A model generated the notes under the pieces. It saw nothing but the letters and a program-made list of their open reading frames with translations. It was not told the DNA's origin and searched no databases. This document shows, in pieces, positions 26,536 to 36,106 of a stretch of DNA of 64,000 nt. Location: assembly GCF_000497045.1 (NCBI RefSeq), contig NW_015961970.1:2013706-2077705 (forward strand), given 5' to 3'. This DNA comes from Kalmanozyma brasiliensis GHG001. Lineage: Eukaryota; Basidiomycota; Ustilaginomycetes; Ustilaginales. The position numbers and the translations under genes are program-made. Positions within the stretch are counted from its first letter, which is position 1. Each line of letters begins with the position of its first letter.

Positions 26536-27852
26536 CTACGCAGCCTCGGGGATTTTAGCACTCACCGCAGGCACATCGTAATAATTCGGGTGATTGCCGA
26601 GCCTCTCCGGACCCCAGTACGCCAGATACGGGATGGGTAGCCATGCGTACGGCAGCATTGGCACGGGATGGCACAGCGCCAGATAGGCGTGGTCGTGGGT
26701 GAAGTAGAAATGCGATGGCGGAGCCATTGGATGATGAGGGGGTGGCGGAGGAGGCGGACCAGAGTTGACAGGCGAGAGTCGGGGAAGGGGAGCCATGAAC
26801 ACGCCCTCCCGAGGCGGCATGGGGTAGGTGTACCACGCGCAGATGGTTTCGGGTGGCTGACCGGGTGCGGGGTGGACAGGGTTGGGGACGCTGGCGAAGT
26901 GGATGTCTTGGAGGTGGATCGGGTGGGTTGGAGTGGATGGGGTGGCGGTGGAGGTGGTCGTGGGGGTGACGAGCTCGTCAAAAGGCTCGGGGATGGACTG
27001 GATGGTGGCGTCCGTGTCTTCGGTGGTGTTGGAGTCGAGTGAGGGGGTTCGGTCGACCTTGACGAGGGACAGCGAGGCTTCACTCTCGCTGGTCTCCGAC
27101 TCGCGGCGCTGCTCCACAGCATCAACAGCGGCATCAATGCTCGCCTCAATGTTGGTGTGATCCTCGACGGAAGGCAGAACAACGTTGTGAGGAACAGGAG
27201 TCTGGGCCGGAGCATCCTCGACATGCTGCTGCGGCATAGTGGCGGCGGTTTCGACTTGGGTGTCCCAGACCGAGTGAGCCTCCGCAGCGGCAGCATCAGC
27301 ATCGATTGTGGCGACGCGGCTGAACAGACCCTGAGCCGGCTGATCGAGCGAAGGGCGAGCCGGATGATCTCTAGGTCGGGACAAAGACGTACCGCGCGAA
27401 CGTCCTCCTCCGCGAGGCTTGCGACCAGAAGGCTGCTGACCGAAACAAAAGCCACCTCTAGCACCACCTCGACCCATCTGCTGCTGCTGCGATGCATACA
27501 ATTGCCGATCATCTTGTCTAGCGTCTTGGGTAGCAGGTTTACCGCCATAGTGCTGACGAGGCTGCGAGTAGCCATAGGAGGAGCCCGTTGAGTGGAGGCC
27601 TCCCTGAGTCTGGATACCTGTACCGCGAAAGTTGTTGCGGTAGCCACCTCGACCCCCTCGACCTCGTCCGCTTCCTCGCTGGTTCATCGACCCCATCATT
27701 GGGGACAGACTGGACATGGCCGAAAGGTGGGACATCGCAGCGAGGTCGGACACCGAAAGTGGCTCTCCCTCTGGCCGAGAAGGCAGACCGGCATTTCGAG
27801 GAGCTGCGACGGACGCGTCCTCTTGAGCTCGACGGTCTTCCTTGCTGCCCAT
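26536..27852 (-). CDS. RGG-rich probable RNA-binding protein
   Basis: A 438-residue frame starting at the ATG at 27852 (MGSKEDRRAQ); codons upstream lack an ATG. The N-terminal half has two Arg-Gly clusters, GSGRGRGGRGGYRNNFRG and RKPRGGGRSRGTSLSRPR, with Gly/Gln/Tyr-rich linkers, typical of RNA-binding and phase-separating proteins and of arginine methylation substrates. The middle is acidic and Ser/Thr-rich. The C-terminal 110 residues are Pro/His/Tyr-rich (GPPPPPPPHHPM, HFYFTHDHAYLALCHPVPML), which is unusual. No folded domain is recognised and no orthologue is named. The last codons contain a GTGAGT donor with CTGAT and TTGACAG downstream, so the true C-terminus may come from a short extra exon (434 residues in total). 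Confidence 0.72.
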   Translation of the reverse strand: MGSKEDRRAQEDASVAAPRNAGLPSRPEGEPLSVSDLAAMSHLSAMSSLSPMMGSMNQRGSGRGRGGRGGYRNNFRGTGIQTQGGLHSTGSSYGYSQPRQHYGGKPATQDARQDDRQLYASQQQQMGRGGARGGFCFGQQPSGRKPRGGGRSRGTSLSRPRDHPARPSLDQPAQGLFSRVATIDADAAAAEAHSVWDTQVETAATMPQQHVEDAPAQTPVPHNVVLPSVEDHTNIEASIDAAVDAVEQRRESETSESEASLSLVKVDRTPSLDSNTTEDTDATIQSIPEPFDELVTPTTTSTATPSTPTHPIHLQDIHFASVPNPVHPAPGQPPETICAWYTYPMPPREGVFMAPLPRLSPVNSGPPPPPPPHHPMAPPSHFYFTHDHAYLALCHPVPMLPYAWLPIPYLAYWGPERLGNHPNYYDVPAVSAKIPEAA

Positions 27853-28921
27853 CGTGTATATTGTGAGGGCTGCGGTGAGGTTGGAGGACAATGGAGAAAG
27901 GGGAGGAGAGCAGGACAAAGGATTCGAAGATGTGACCTTTTAAGAAGACAGCGTCAAGGACATTGTGGAGAAGCGGAGTGTCCGTGCGGCCCTTTTTGCC
28001 TTTGATAGTGAGAATGGCACGGCAGCCGGAACGCAGTCGGGCAGTTCCGAAGGGAGGATGAGTGTGCGTAGGAAAGTGGGAGGGCGACGGACGGGAGGAA
28101 AGGGAGAGGGCGCGAGAGGCAAATGGGCCAGAGGATTGGAGGAGTGGCAGGCCATGATCAGCAATGTGACAGCTTGGTTGACGAAAAAAGTGACTCAGAA
28201 CCATCACACTCTCATCACACTCCGCCTTTCGGCAGATCCGACTCCACGCGGAATGGTGCTAAAAACGACCAAGATTGGCCTGCTTCATCCTATCGCATTC
28301 GATGCGCCCACCTCGCAGAGCAGGCGAGAATAAAGTTGTGAAGAGCCATTTGACACGGAGAAGCAGTCAAATGAAGTCGTCGATTCGGTTACGCCTCCTT
28401 CGACCAAAGGAGCAGAGTTGCTGCCAAGGGCAAGAAGTGGGCGAATGAATGTCGTGCAGAAGCGTGGTCGACTGAGCCTATCGATTTTGGTACAGTCAGC
28501 AATAGGCCAAGAAGCGGCAAAGCTGCTACTGCTGCTCCTCCTGCTGCGCCGTGTGACGGAATGAGGAGGAAGCGTCAGTCTGAACCTTGTCTCTGCTGCC
28601 AAGGCGGCTTCTCCGTTTCTTGATGGGGCATGCACTTTCTTTTTGAGCTTGAGACGTCTCCGTCACCCATCTACTTCCGTCTGCGAGCGGCATTCGTTCA
28701 AGTTTGATTGGAAGCGGTGTTCAGGGTCATCGGTAAAGGTGTCGAGAGCGTTGAGATCAAGAATAAGCTTTCAGAAGCGTGAGAACATGAATGCAAAGGG
28801 AGTGAAATGACGACTGCAAAGCTAAAGGTCGATCCTGCATCTAAATTCAAGTGAGTGGGTATGTATGATTAGAGTGTGACAGGTGCCAGCGCGACGCGAA
28901 ACGACGCTTGCGAAAAGAAGA
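27853..28921. promoter_or_regulatory. Upstream region of the RGG gene
   Basis: About 1.07 kb between two minus-strand genes, holding the RGG gene promoter and 5' leader and the 3' end of the Srf1-like gene. I see no recognisable coding sequence or RNA gene. A short CTG/CTC-rich patch lies near 28526-28545. Confidence 0.4.
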
Positions 28922-31015
28922 TCATCTCCTGCCTCCGCCAGTGACTCGCACGAAGATGCGGAACAGCGAAACGGTGAGAACGATGAGATAGGCGAGCAAG
29001 CTCACAAACGCCAGTCCGATCAGGGAGCCTTGCAGTCGGCAGATGTACGGCTCGCGACCCGGGTTGTTCAACGGGCTGGGTCGATCCGATGGTTTCTCCC
29101 TTGGCCCAACGTACGGACTGCCGAAACTGACGCAGACCAGCGTCGACGTAAAGTAGTTGTCAAACGTCAACGCCAGCTCTGCCGACCAGAGGCAGATGAA
29201 CACCAGCTCCACCACCGTGTACGACAGCTTGGACTGCACCGTCCACAGTCCGATGGGTCGTCCAAAGTACTCGAGCCAGATCTGGAAGCCCACGTGCACC
29301 AGACTGAGAGGAGCAAAGATGATGGCGAGCAGTGGAGATGCGCCCACCGCGTCGTTGGCGCCTTCCGAGCGGAGGATGATCAGCAACTTGATCGCAACAG
29401 CCAACGTGGCCGCAGTGAAGGCGACGTTGATCAGTCGGAAGAGAAGAGGCACAAAGGGGTTGTGGATCAAAAAGTTCTTCCAAGCCTCGAACCACGTCTT
29501 GGCCCGACCATCTTTCGAGCCAGCCGTGTCGGATCGTGGGAAGTAGCCCGCCGCGTTGATGCCACCGTGGCCACGCTCCTCCGGCTTCCATGGCGATGCC
29601 CAGCCCGGCGTAGCTGGTTGATGCACAGTGAACACGTCCGGGTTCTCCACCCTCGCTTTGAATGACATGGTCGGGTATTCTGGCTCGTCGTCGTGCTTGT
29701 GCTGCTTCTCCAGATCGCGCTCATCCGTGCGCGTCGTCGAGGTTCCGCCGGGCGAAGGAGACGATTGACGCTGCTGGTCGCGAAAGCTCGTCGAACGGTG
29801 ACGAGACGAGGCTTTGGCATCGCTATTCTGTCGATTGTTGAGCAGTCCGCTCGCGCCCAAGCCTGCTGCCATTCCGTCCCAAAGTCCTGCGCCCAAGCCG
29901 TAGCCGTGGTGCAAGTTGTGTTGCTCCCGACTGGTGCGCTCCTGCATTTCCATGTCGCTCGTGTCGTCATCGCTGCTGGTGGTCTCGTCGGATCGTGCAG
30001 AGTCAGAGTTGGAGTTTTGACGCTGCTGTTGCTTCTTCTTGCCGCTCTGATTTTGTTTGGCGGTCTTGTCGTCATCCAGCTTCTCCTGAGCTTCGGATTG
30101 CTTGCGCTTGTCGTCTCGCGCCATGCGCAGGTGGTGCTCATGCAGACGTGAGCGGTACTTTTGCGGCAACGTGAAGGTCCACCAGCGGTCAGGTGTTTCG
30201 CTTTGCGCTTCCTTGGCCTCTGCTTCATTCACCGCCTCGGGCGAGACCGCACGATCAAAAGCGGCGCCGTCCCTGCCAAGAACCTTTGTATCCTCTGTCG
30301 GTTCGTTCGATTTCTTTTCTAAGGAACGCCCGCGTTGACCATTGCCGTCGAATTGCATTTCGGCAGCTGGAAGAGAAAGTGATTCCATGTCACGTAGCGA
30401 TTTCGAGATGCTGTGTGTTTGCGGACTTGCGATGGGTGAGTGAGGTGGGCTTGGCGACTCGTCACGCGCCCAGACTGGGACAGTGACGATGGTAGGGTTG
30501 GCTCGGCTCCTTCTGGTGCCTGTTGCATTACGACTTCCCCCTGCAAGATTGACCGAGCTGCCTGCTGCTGAACCTCGACTTGAAATCCTGCTGCTATCGC
30601 GAAGATGGCTATGACCAGCGTTTTTGGACTTTTGTGCGCTCGCCTCCTTTCGGTGGTGGACGGATGACTTTGGCCCGGCCTTCGGCGAGGCGTTCAGAAA
30701 GCTGGAGCCGGGAGCTGGTGAAGTCGGCAACGAGCTGTTGTCGCCCCTTCTATGCGCGGACGGTGTGGCCTGTAGACTTTGCTCGTCGAACTGGACTGAA
30801 GGTGCCATGATGCTGCCTGGTCTGCTGTGATTGTCGATGTTCCTGCGTGTGGTACCAGCATCGTCTTTGGAAGGTGCGGCCAGAGTGGATGATGAGCCTT
30901 GCTTAGTGGAGGTGGTGTGGTTGTCTTCGGTTGATGCAGTACGAGCGTCAGCATTGAGTGCAGGAGCGTGAACAGACGCTCGGTCAGAGGAGGACCCGCC
31001 GTCCATCGACGACAT
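28922..31015 (-). CDS. Four-TM protein resembling phospholipase D regulator Srf1
   Basis: A 697-residue protein starting at the ATG at 31015 (MSSMDGGSSSDRAS). Residues 1 to about 510 are hydrophilic and probably disordered, with Ser-rich, basic and Lys/Gln-rich segments. The C-terminal 190 residues hold four predicted membrane segments: about 520-548 (FVPLLFRLINVAFTAATLAV), 559-580, 598-618 (YTVVELVFICLWSAELAL) and 664-690 (LIGLAFVSLLAYLIVLTVSL). The pattern HNPFVPLLFRL, then a second TM followed by LEYFGRPIGL, then ELALTFDNYF resembles fungal Srf1, described as a regulator of phospholipase D Spo14. The match is by pattern memory and a different four-TM family remains possible. The very C-terminus is basic (VRVTGGGRR). 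Confidence 0.72.
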   Translation of the reverse strand: MSSMDGGSSSDRASVHAPALNADARTASTEDNHTTSTKQGSSSTLAAPSKDDAGTTRRNIDNHSRPGSIMAPSVQFDEQSLQATPSAHRRGDNSSLPTSPAPGSSFLNASPKAGPKSSVHHRKEASAQKSKNAGHSHLRDSSRISSRGSAAGSSVNLAGGSRNATGTRRSRANPTIVTVPVWARDESPSPPHSPIASPQTHSISKSLRDMESLSLPAAEMQFDGNGQRGRSLEKKSNEPTEDTKVLGRDGAAFDRAVSPEAVNEAEAKEAQSETPDRWWTFTLPQKYRSRLHEHHLRMARDDKRKQSEAQEKLDDDKTAKQNQSGKKKQQQRQNSNSDSARSDETTSSDDDTSDMEMQERTSREQHNLHHGYGLGAGLWDGMAAGLGASGLLNNRQNSDAKASSRHRSTSFRDQQRQSSPSPGGTSTTRTDERDLEKQHKHDDEPEYPTMSFKARVENPDVFTVHQPATPGWASPWKPEERGHGGINAAGYFPRSDTAGSKDGRAKTWFEAWKNFLIHNPFVPLLFRLINVAFTAATLAVAIKLLIILRSEGANDAVGASPLLAIIFAPLSLVHVGFQIWLEYFGRPIGLWTVQSKLSYTVVELVFICLWSAELALTFDNYFTSTLVCVSFGSPYVGPREKPSDRPSPLNNPGREPYICRLQGSLIGLAFVSLLAYLIVLTVSLFRIFVRVTGGGRR

Positions 31016-32421
31016 TGTTGCAGACTTCGATCTCGATTCGGCCTGCAGGGTTGAGCGGACGGATTATGAGAGCAGGCGAAAGGGTGCAGCTAGAGCCCAC
31101 TGAGCGGCCTGTGGGGTGAAGCCTCCGAGATGAAACGGGTGCGACCGCGGGTTTCCGTCGAAGGCTTGCGTGCGAAGACGTCCCGAGAGCGGAGAAACCC
31201 GTGCAGCTAGCTTGATTTTGATAGGAGTCGCACGAGGTTGTTACTGTATCTCTGGCTGGATGGTCTACAGGGACGAATGGATGAAGTCGTTGGCGCGAAT
31301 GATGGTGCAGAAGGAAGGTGTGACGAGAAGACGAAAGGAGGAGGGGGGGTCGCCAGGCAGCGAAGTACCCATTTGGATGAAGAAGACTCAAATCGATGAC
31401 GAGCGAGGCTCACAAAGAGCAACAACGGCACATGCAGCTGCAGGAGCAGTGTAGATGCAAGGCCAAGGTTTTGGTGCCAAGCCGCGCCGAAGCTTCCGTT
31501 GTCATGCAGCTCACTCTCCGCTCCGGTCACGCTTCTCTCTTGCCGCGCCCTCGTCTCCATGCCTGTTCTCACACTCGCTCTCTTGACGACACTTTGGCTG
31601 TCGAGCCGGTTTCTGAGCCTATTCTCCGCCATTGAGAGATCGACTTGACCGATCGCATAGAATCGACGCTCGTTGGCGTACGGTACCGTACACAGACAAG
31701 GCAACCGGCCATATTCCAGACCGATTTCGAAAAAGGGGGGCAACAGAAGCGAGGTGCGAGGCTTGTTTGTTTTTCATGAGATCCGACTTTGTGATGACCT
31801 TGCTGCTTGCAACTTGACGTCAGGAGGCGCTGCTTCATTTTTCGCCAATTTGGCACCGCAATCTCGATCTTACATACCAAAAAAGCTCCCTCCTCGAACG
31901 AGCTTGCTCGATTGGCTGGACGTCGGCCTGTCCAAGCGCGATCTTAGCCTCTCACTTGGTCCCTCAGACGGATCGCGAGTACTAGCCATCATCGCGAGAG
32001 TTGACGCAGTAGAGCACCTTCTGACCAAATGAGATTTGCAGGATCTAAGAGACACCGTACAGGTGTTTACACAAAAGCCGGAACCATGTATCGAATCTGT
32101 TATAGTATGTGTGAGAGCACCGAGAGGGAGCGAGACCGAGAAAGCGAACCAGAAAGGGTGAGGGAGAAGACATTGCTATGTCTGTATGCAAGCGAAAGCG
32201 AAGCGGGGAGGGAAGGGGAGGGGGCTAGGCGGAGAGATCGGGAGCCAGGATGCAAGGTGAGAATGAAGGAAGATGAGGGAATGGGCGTTCTATGCATGGC
32301 GACGAAACCATGGCAATGTCCCTTTTCGTGTGCTGAGCGTCCGATCGTCGAGGCGGAAGGAGGCTGCAATGGACTGCGTGAGATGTCATCGGCCGGTTCC
32401 GATAGTGCGCGCCGAGATGAA
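31016..32421. promoter_or_regulatory. 1.4-kb upstream region of the Srf1-like gene
   Basis: This lies between two minus-strand genes. It should contain the Srf1-like promoter and the 3' end of the ankyrin-CCCH gene. A purine-rich tract (about 32106-32290, rich in GAGAGGGAGCG-type sequence) would be pyrimidine-rich in the minus-strand 3' region. Open frames here start at non-ATG codons and look random. Confidence 0.4.
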
Positions 32422-34914
32422 TCAGACGGCGACGGGGTTCGATTGCACTACGGCAGCAAAGTCAAGCATCGGAGCGGCCGTGCCATTGACAGTCGAAGAG
32501 GGCTGCTTGGGAGCGGCAGCCGAGCTCGACTTGGACTCAGTCTCGGTCTGCTTGACTTCTTCCGACGAAACGGCGGTGACCTTATCGTCGGCAGCAGCGG
32601 CAGCCTCGACCTCCTTGACGGGCTCGGGCTGCTTCTTAGGAGGCGCAGGGGCCGACAAGATGGCCGAGAAGTTGACCTTGGTGGCCGCACCGTTCGCGCT
32701 GGACGCTTGAGCAGCAGCAGGCGCCGATGAACCGGGGCCAATCGACAAAGCAGGGAAGTCGTCCGCACTCGGCAGGCGCTGCTGAGGCGCATACTTCTTC
32801 TGGGCAGCGCCGTTCTGACCGGTCTGACCGTTCGCGCGGCCATTGCCGTTCTGGTTGGTGCGTGCGCGAGCACCGCCCTGCTGGTTCTGCTGGCCCTTGC
32901 CGCCCTGAACGCCGTTCGGCTGGGGCTTGGCGCCATTCTGTCGGTTGGCAGGAGCGGCTCCATTGGCATTGCCGTTGAGCACGGGCTTGGAGGGGACCGA
33001 CGCAGGGATGCGGTCGCCGTTGATGCTGCTAGGCAGAGCGGAAGCAGGCTTGCCGTCTTCCGACTTGCCAGCTGCAGCGACGCGTTTGCCGTTAGCCGTG
33101 TTCTCGCCCTTGGACTCGGACTTGCCCGAAGCAGTCGCTTTTGGCGCGGAGGATGCCGAGGCAGTAGCGGTGACGCCGTTCGCCTTGGGGCCATTGACTT
33201 GCTCTTTCTTGGCAGCTCCATTCGAAGCGGGGTGGTTGACGACGGCCTCGGGCTTTTCATCGTGAGCATCCTGGGACACAACCTTGTCGGCGGAAGGAGA
33301 CTCGGAAGCCTCGTTCTGGTCGGCCGAGGTGATGGTGGTCTGGGCCGAGGCAGGCGAAGTCGACACCGTCACATTCGTGGAGGCAGAAGGAAGGCTGCTC
33401 GTGTCGCTGGCAGCGCCAGTCTGTTGAGAAAGAGCAGCACCGGTTCCGTTGGCATGCGAGCCGTTGGTCGAGCCTCTGGTGTTCTTGGCAGCCAATGCGC
33501 GGTTGATGGCACGAGCTGCTTCGATCGAGTGACTCGAACGACCAGCGTTGGGCCCACGCATGTCGGTGCCATCGGGCAGGATGTGAGGGAAGCGGCAGTC
33601 CTCGCCGTGCTTGCAGGCAGAGCGAGCGAAGAAGTGGCAGGCGGGGCGCTCAGTGGAGCGCTTGCCAAACTCGGTGCGCGAGCCGAAAGCGCCACCCATC
33701 GATGCTCCACCGCGACGGGGGCCCTTGGAGCCACGAGAGAAAGGCTGCGAGCCACTCATGACGTTGCCGTCGGCTCCGACCGACAGTCCGTTGGGTGCGC
33801 CCGGACCTGGCTGGAAAGGAGCAGCGTGGTGAGCCATGAAAGCGCTGAAAGAGGTGGTGTTGCTGGCACTTGTTGGTGCTGATGCCTTCGCAGCCTCATT
33901 GTCCGTGGCGACAGCAGCCGTGTCGGCCTTGGTCTCCTCGGAGACAGCGGCAGGCGACGTCTCGGCCGGAGCATCCTGAGAAGCTTCGTTGTCGGTCGCC
34001 TTCTTGGTGTCGTCCTCTTGCGCCTGCTCAGGCTCGAAAGGCTGTTGGTGTTGCGCGTCAAAGTGGTTGCCGTACGACTCGCCCTGTTCAGCAGAGTGCG
34101 AAGCAGGCGCCATGTGCGGGGGAGGAGGCATGTGAACGGGCATCGGAACGCCGGCATGGGTGTACTGGATGGGCATGGGAGGAGCCATGGAGTAGAAGTG
34201 CTGAGGAGGACCATAGGCGGGGTAGCCATAGCCGTGCGAGGGGTAGAACATCTGGGCGCCTGGCGAGACGGGCCCAGCGTTGGACGCGGACGACGGCATG
34301 GCGACAGGATGAGCAAACATGCACTTGTCGCCATAACGGCAGTTGGGGAAGAAGCGGCAAGGGATCATCTTTGCAACGTCAGGTGGTGGCAGGCTGCCGG
34401 AAGCGCTGTCCTTGGAGGCATGGCCACGGTGCTCTGGCTGGTGTGTTGGGTCGAAGAAGCTGTTGTGCGGAGGCTGGAAGGGGTACATAGGCTGAGACAT
34501 GGCGTGGTGGAAAGCGTGCTGCTGGTGGAGAGATGCGTCCATGGACGAGTGAGCCTGGTAGTTGGGGGGCTGAACGTAGCTGACGGTGCCGTCAGGAAGC
34601 TGCTTGCCTCCGTGAGAGTCGATGACGGGGGCAGTCTGGAAGGCAGTGGATTGGGTGTGCTGCAACGCGCCGTTGATCATGGCTTCGAGCTCGGGGTTCT
34701 GCTTGAGCGTCGAGTCTTGGGCTACGTCGATGGCGTTGGCACCCTTGACGAGAAGTTGCGAGACAACGTCGATGTGGTTACCTCGGACTGCGTAGAGGAG
34801 AGCAGTGTTTCCGGTTTCGTCGCGGGCATCAATGTCAAGCGAAGGCTCTTCGAGGAGGGAGCTGACAAGCTCGACGTTGCCGTCCTTGACGGCCTGAAAG
34901 AGAGTAGCAGTCAT
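32422..34914 (-). CDS. Ankyrin-repeat and CCCH zinc-finger RNA-binding protein
   Basis: An 830-residue protein from the ATG at 34914 (MTATLFQAVKDGN); codons upstream lack an ATG. Residues about 1-80 form two ankyrin repeats (DETGNTALLYAVRGNHIDVV). Two CCCH fingers follow: C-x5-C-x5-C-x3-H (CRFFPNCRYGDKCMFAH, about 186-202) and C-x7-C-x5-C-x3-H (CHFFARSACKHGEDCRFPH, about 426-444). Between and after them are Pro/Met/Tyr-rich and Ala/Ser/Asn-rich stretches. A short acidic-aromatic motif, LPSADDFPALS, lies near 717 and a VNFSAILS segment follows. CCCH fingers of this spacing usually bind single-stranded RNA, so a role in mRNA control is likely but inferred. It is divergent from the PPR-like gene. 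Confidence 0.86.
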   Translation of the reverse strand: MTATLFQAVKDGNVELVSSLLEEPSLDIDARDETGNTALLYAVRGNHIDVVSQLLVKGANAIDVAQDSTLKQNPELEAMINGALQHTQSTAFQTAPVIDSHGGKQLPDGTVSYVQPPNYQAHSSMDASLHQQHAFHHAMSQPMYPFQPPHNSFFDPTHQPEHRGHASKDSASGSLPPPDVAKMIPCRFFPNCRYGDKCMFAHPVAMPSSASNAGPVSPGAQMFYPSHGYGYPAYGPPQHFYSMAPPMPIQYTHAGVPMPVHMPPPPHMAPASHSAEQGESYGNHFDAQHQQPFEPEQAQEDDTKKATDNEASQDAPAETSPAAVSEETKADTAAVATDNEAAKASAPTSASNTTSFSAFMAHHAAPFQPGPGAPNGLSVGADGNVMSGSQPFSRGSKGPRRGGASMGGAFGSRTEFGKRSTERPACHFFARSACKHGEDCRFPHILPDGTDMRGPNAGRSSHSIEAARAINRALAAKNTRGSTNGSHANGTGAALSQQTGAASDTSSLPSASTNVTVSTSPASAQTTITSADQNEASESPSADKVVSQDAHDEKPEAVVNHPASNGAAKKEQVNGPKANGVTATASASSAPKATASGKSESKGENTANGKRVAAAGKSEDGKPASALPSSINGDRIPASVPSKPVLNGNANGAAPANRQNGAKPQPNGVQGGKGQQNQQGGARARTNQNGNGRANGQTGQNGAAQKKYAPQQRLPSADDFPALSIGPGSSAPAAAQASSANGAATKVNFSAILSAPAPPKKQPEPVKEVEAAAAADDKVTAVSSEEVKQTETESKSSSAAAPKQPSSTVNGTAAPMLDFAAVVQSNPVAV

Positions 34915-36106
34915 GATGATGCTATGTGTGTTGCTGTGGCAGACGCAGATGGAAGGGCACACCTTAGCCTCACTTCCACTGCTCTTGCTGGTGAATGATC
35001 GAGGAGGTGAGCTCGATCCTGGTGTGGTTGATGAACCGACTTGGAGAGACGCCTATGCTGACAAGGGACAGAAGCGATGAAAGCGTGCTTAGCGGGACGA
35101 TGAGATGCTCGAATGGATGCCGGATGGAGATGGACCGGAACGATGAGAAGCCGGTGTGTCTTGATGAAAGCTCAAGCGGGGATGCTGGTCGTTACAGGAT
35201 AGGCGCGGGAAGGAACGGTCGCCGTGAGAAGAAAGCGCGGCTGAGCAGGAAGAGTGGGAGATGAGGTGGTGGGGCTGCAGTCGATGCAGACGATGATGAG
35301 GTCGATGACAGGTTGGTTGGTTGGTTGATCGAATGATTGGCTCTACGACAGGTCTGGCTGAGAAGATCTTGTTCTTCTCATCATGCTCAAAATTGTCAGA
35401 AGACTCAGGCTCAGCTCGAAGAAGAAAAAATTGAGAGAGAAAAAAGCTTTCTTCTTGAAAGATGGCGGGTTGCGGGTCCCACCAAATCCACCCTTCCAAC
35501 TCTGCCTTTCTGCAGGCTTCCTCGATTTTGGCCGAATTGCGGTCGCTGCCGCTTCTTCCACGACCCTTTTCTTCTTGGCTTTGCAGCAGCAGAAAGATTC
35601 GCCCTGAAGATCCGTCTGCACGGCCTCACAGAAGTCAAGCCCGAAAAGAACTCTGACCGGGTGAAGGCAGTCGGGTGAGCAGCTACCAGGTCACGTCTGC
35701 AGCTTGAACTGCATGAGTGTAGGATACGACTTGGATTTCTATCAATGCCAGTCTTGCGCATGTGATTCACAGAGCAAGCCGCCAGAGACAGAAAGCTAGG
35801 AAAAAAGAGCTCGAAATTCGGTCCAAAAAAGCCGAAGGTGGGACGACGAGTCAAGACTGAGCAGCGAAGCAAGAAGGAGGACCCTTGTCGAGCTTGTCCC
35901 ACTCGCGTGGTGCGCTCCTTTCTCGCACGGTTGGAAATTTCCGAAGCTGGTCAGGGTCAGTTCTTCTTGCTTTGTGCAAAGCACACTTGCTTCGCTTTGT
36001 TCTCACCATATACCTCTCTCGCTTCACCTATCTATTGGCAAAGGCATCGCAGCACATGCTCACATAGCGACTGAACAACAGCGGCTCAGATCGACCTCCG
36101 ATCAGC
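34915..36106. promoter_or_regulatory. Divergent promoter region, ankyrin-CCCH / PPR-like
   Basis: About 1.2 kb between divergent start codons. It includes A-rich patches (near 35425-35445 and 35800-35830) and inverted TTTCTTCTT / AAGAAGAAA-type stretches. There is no recognisable gene. Confidence 0.45.
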
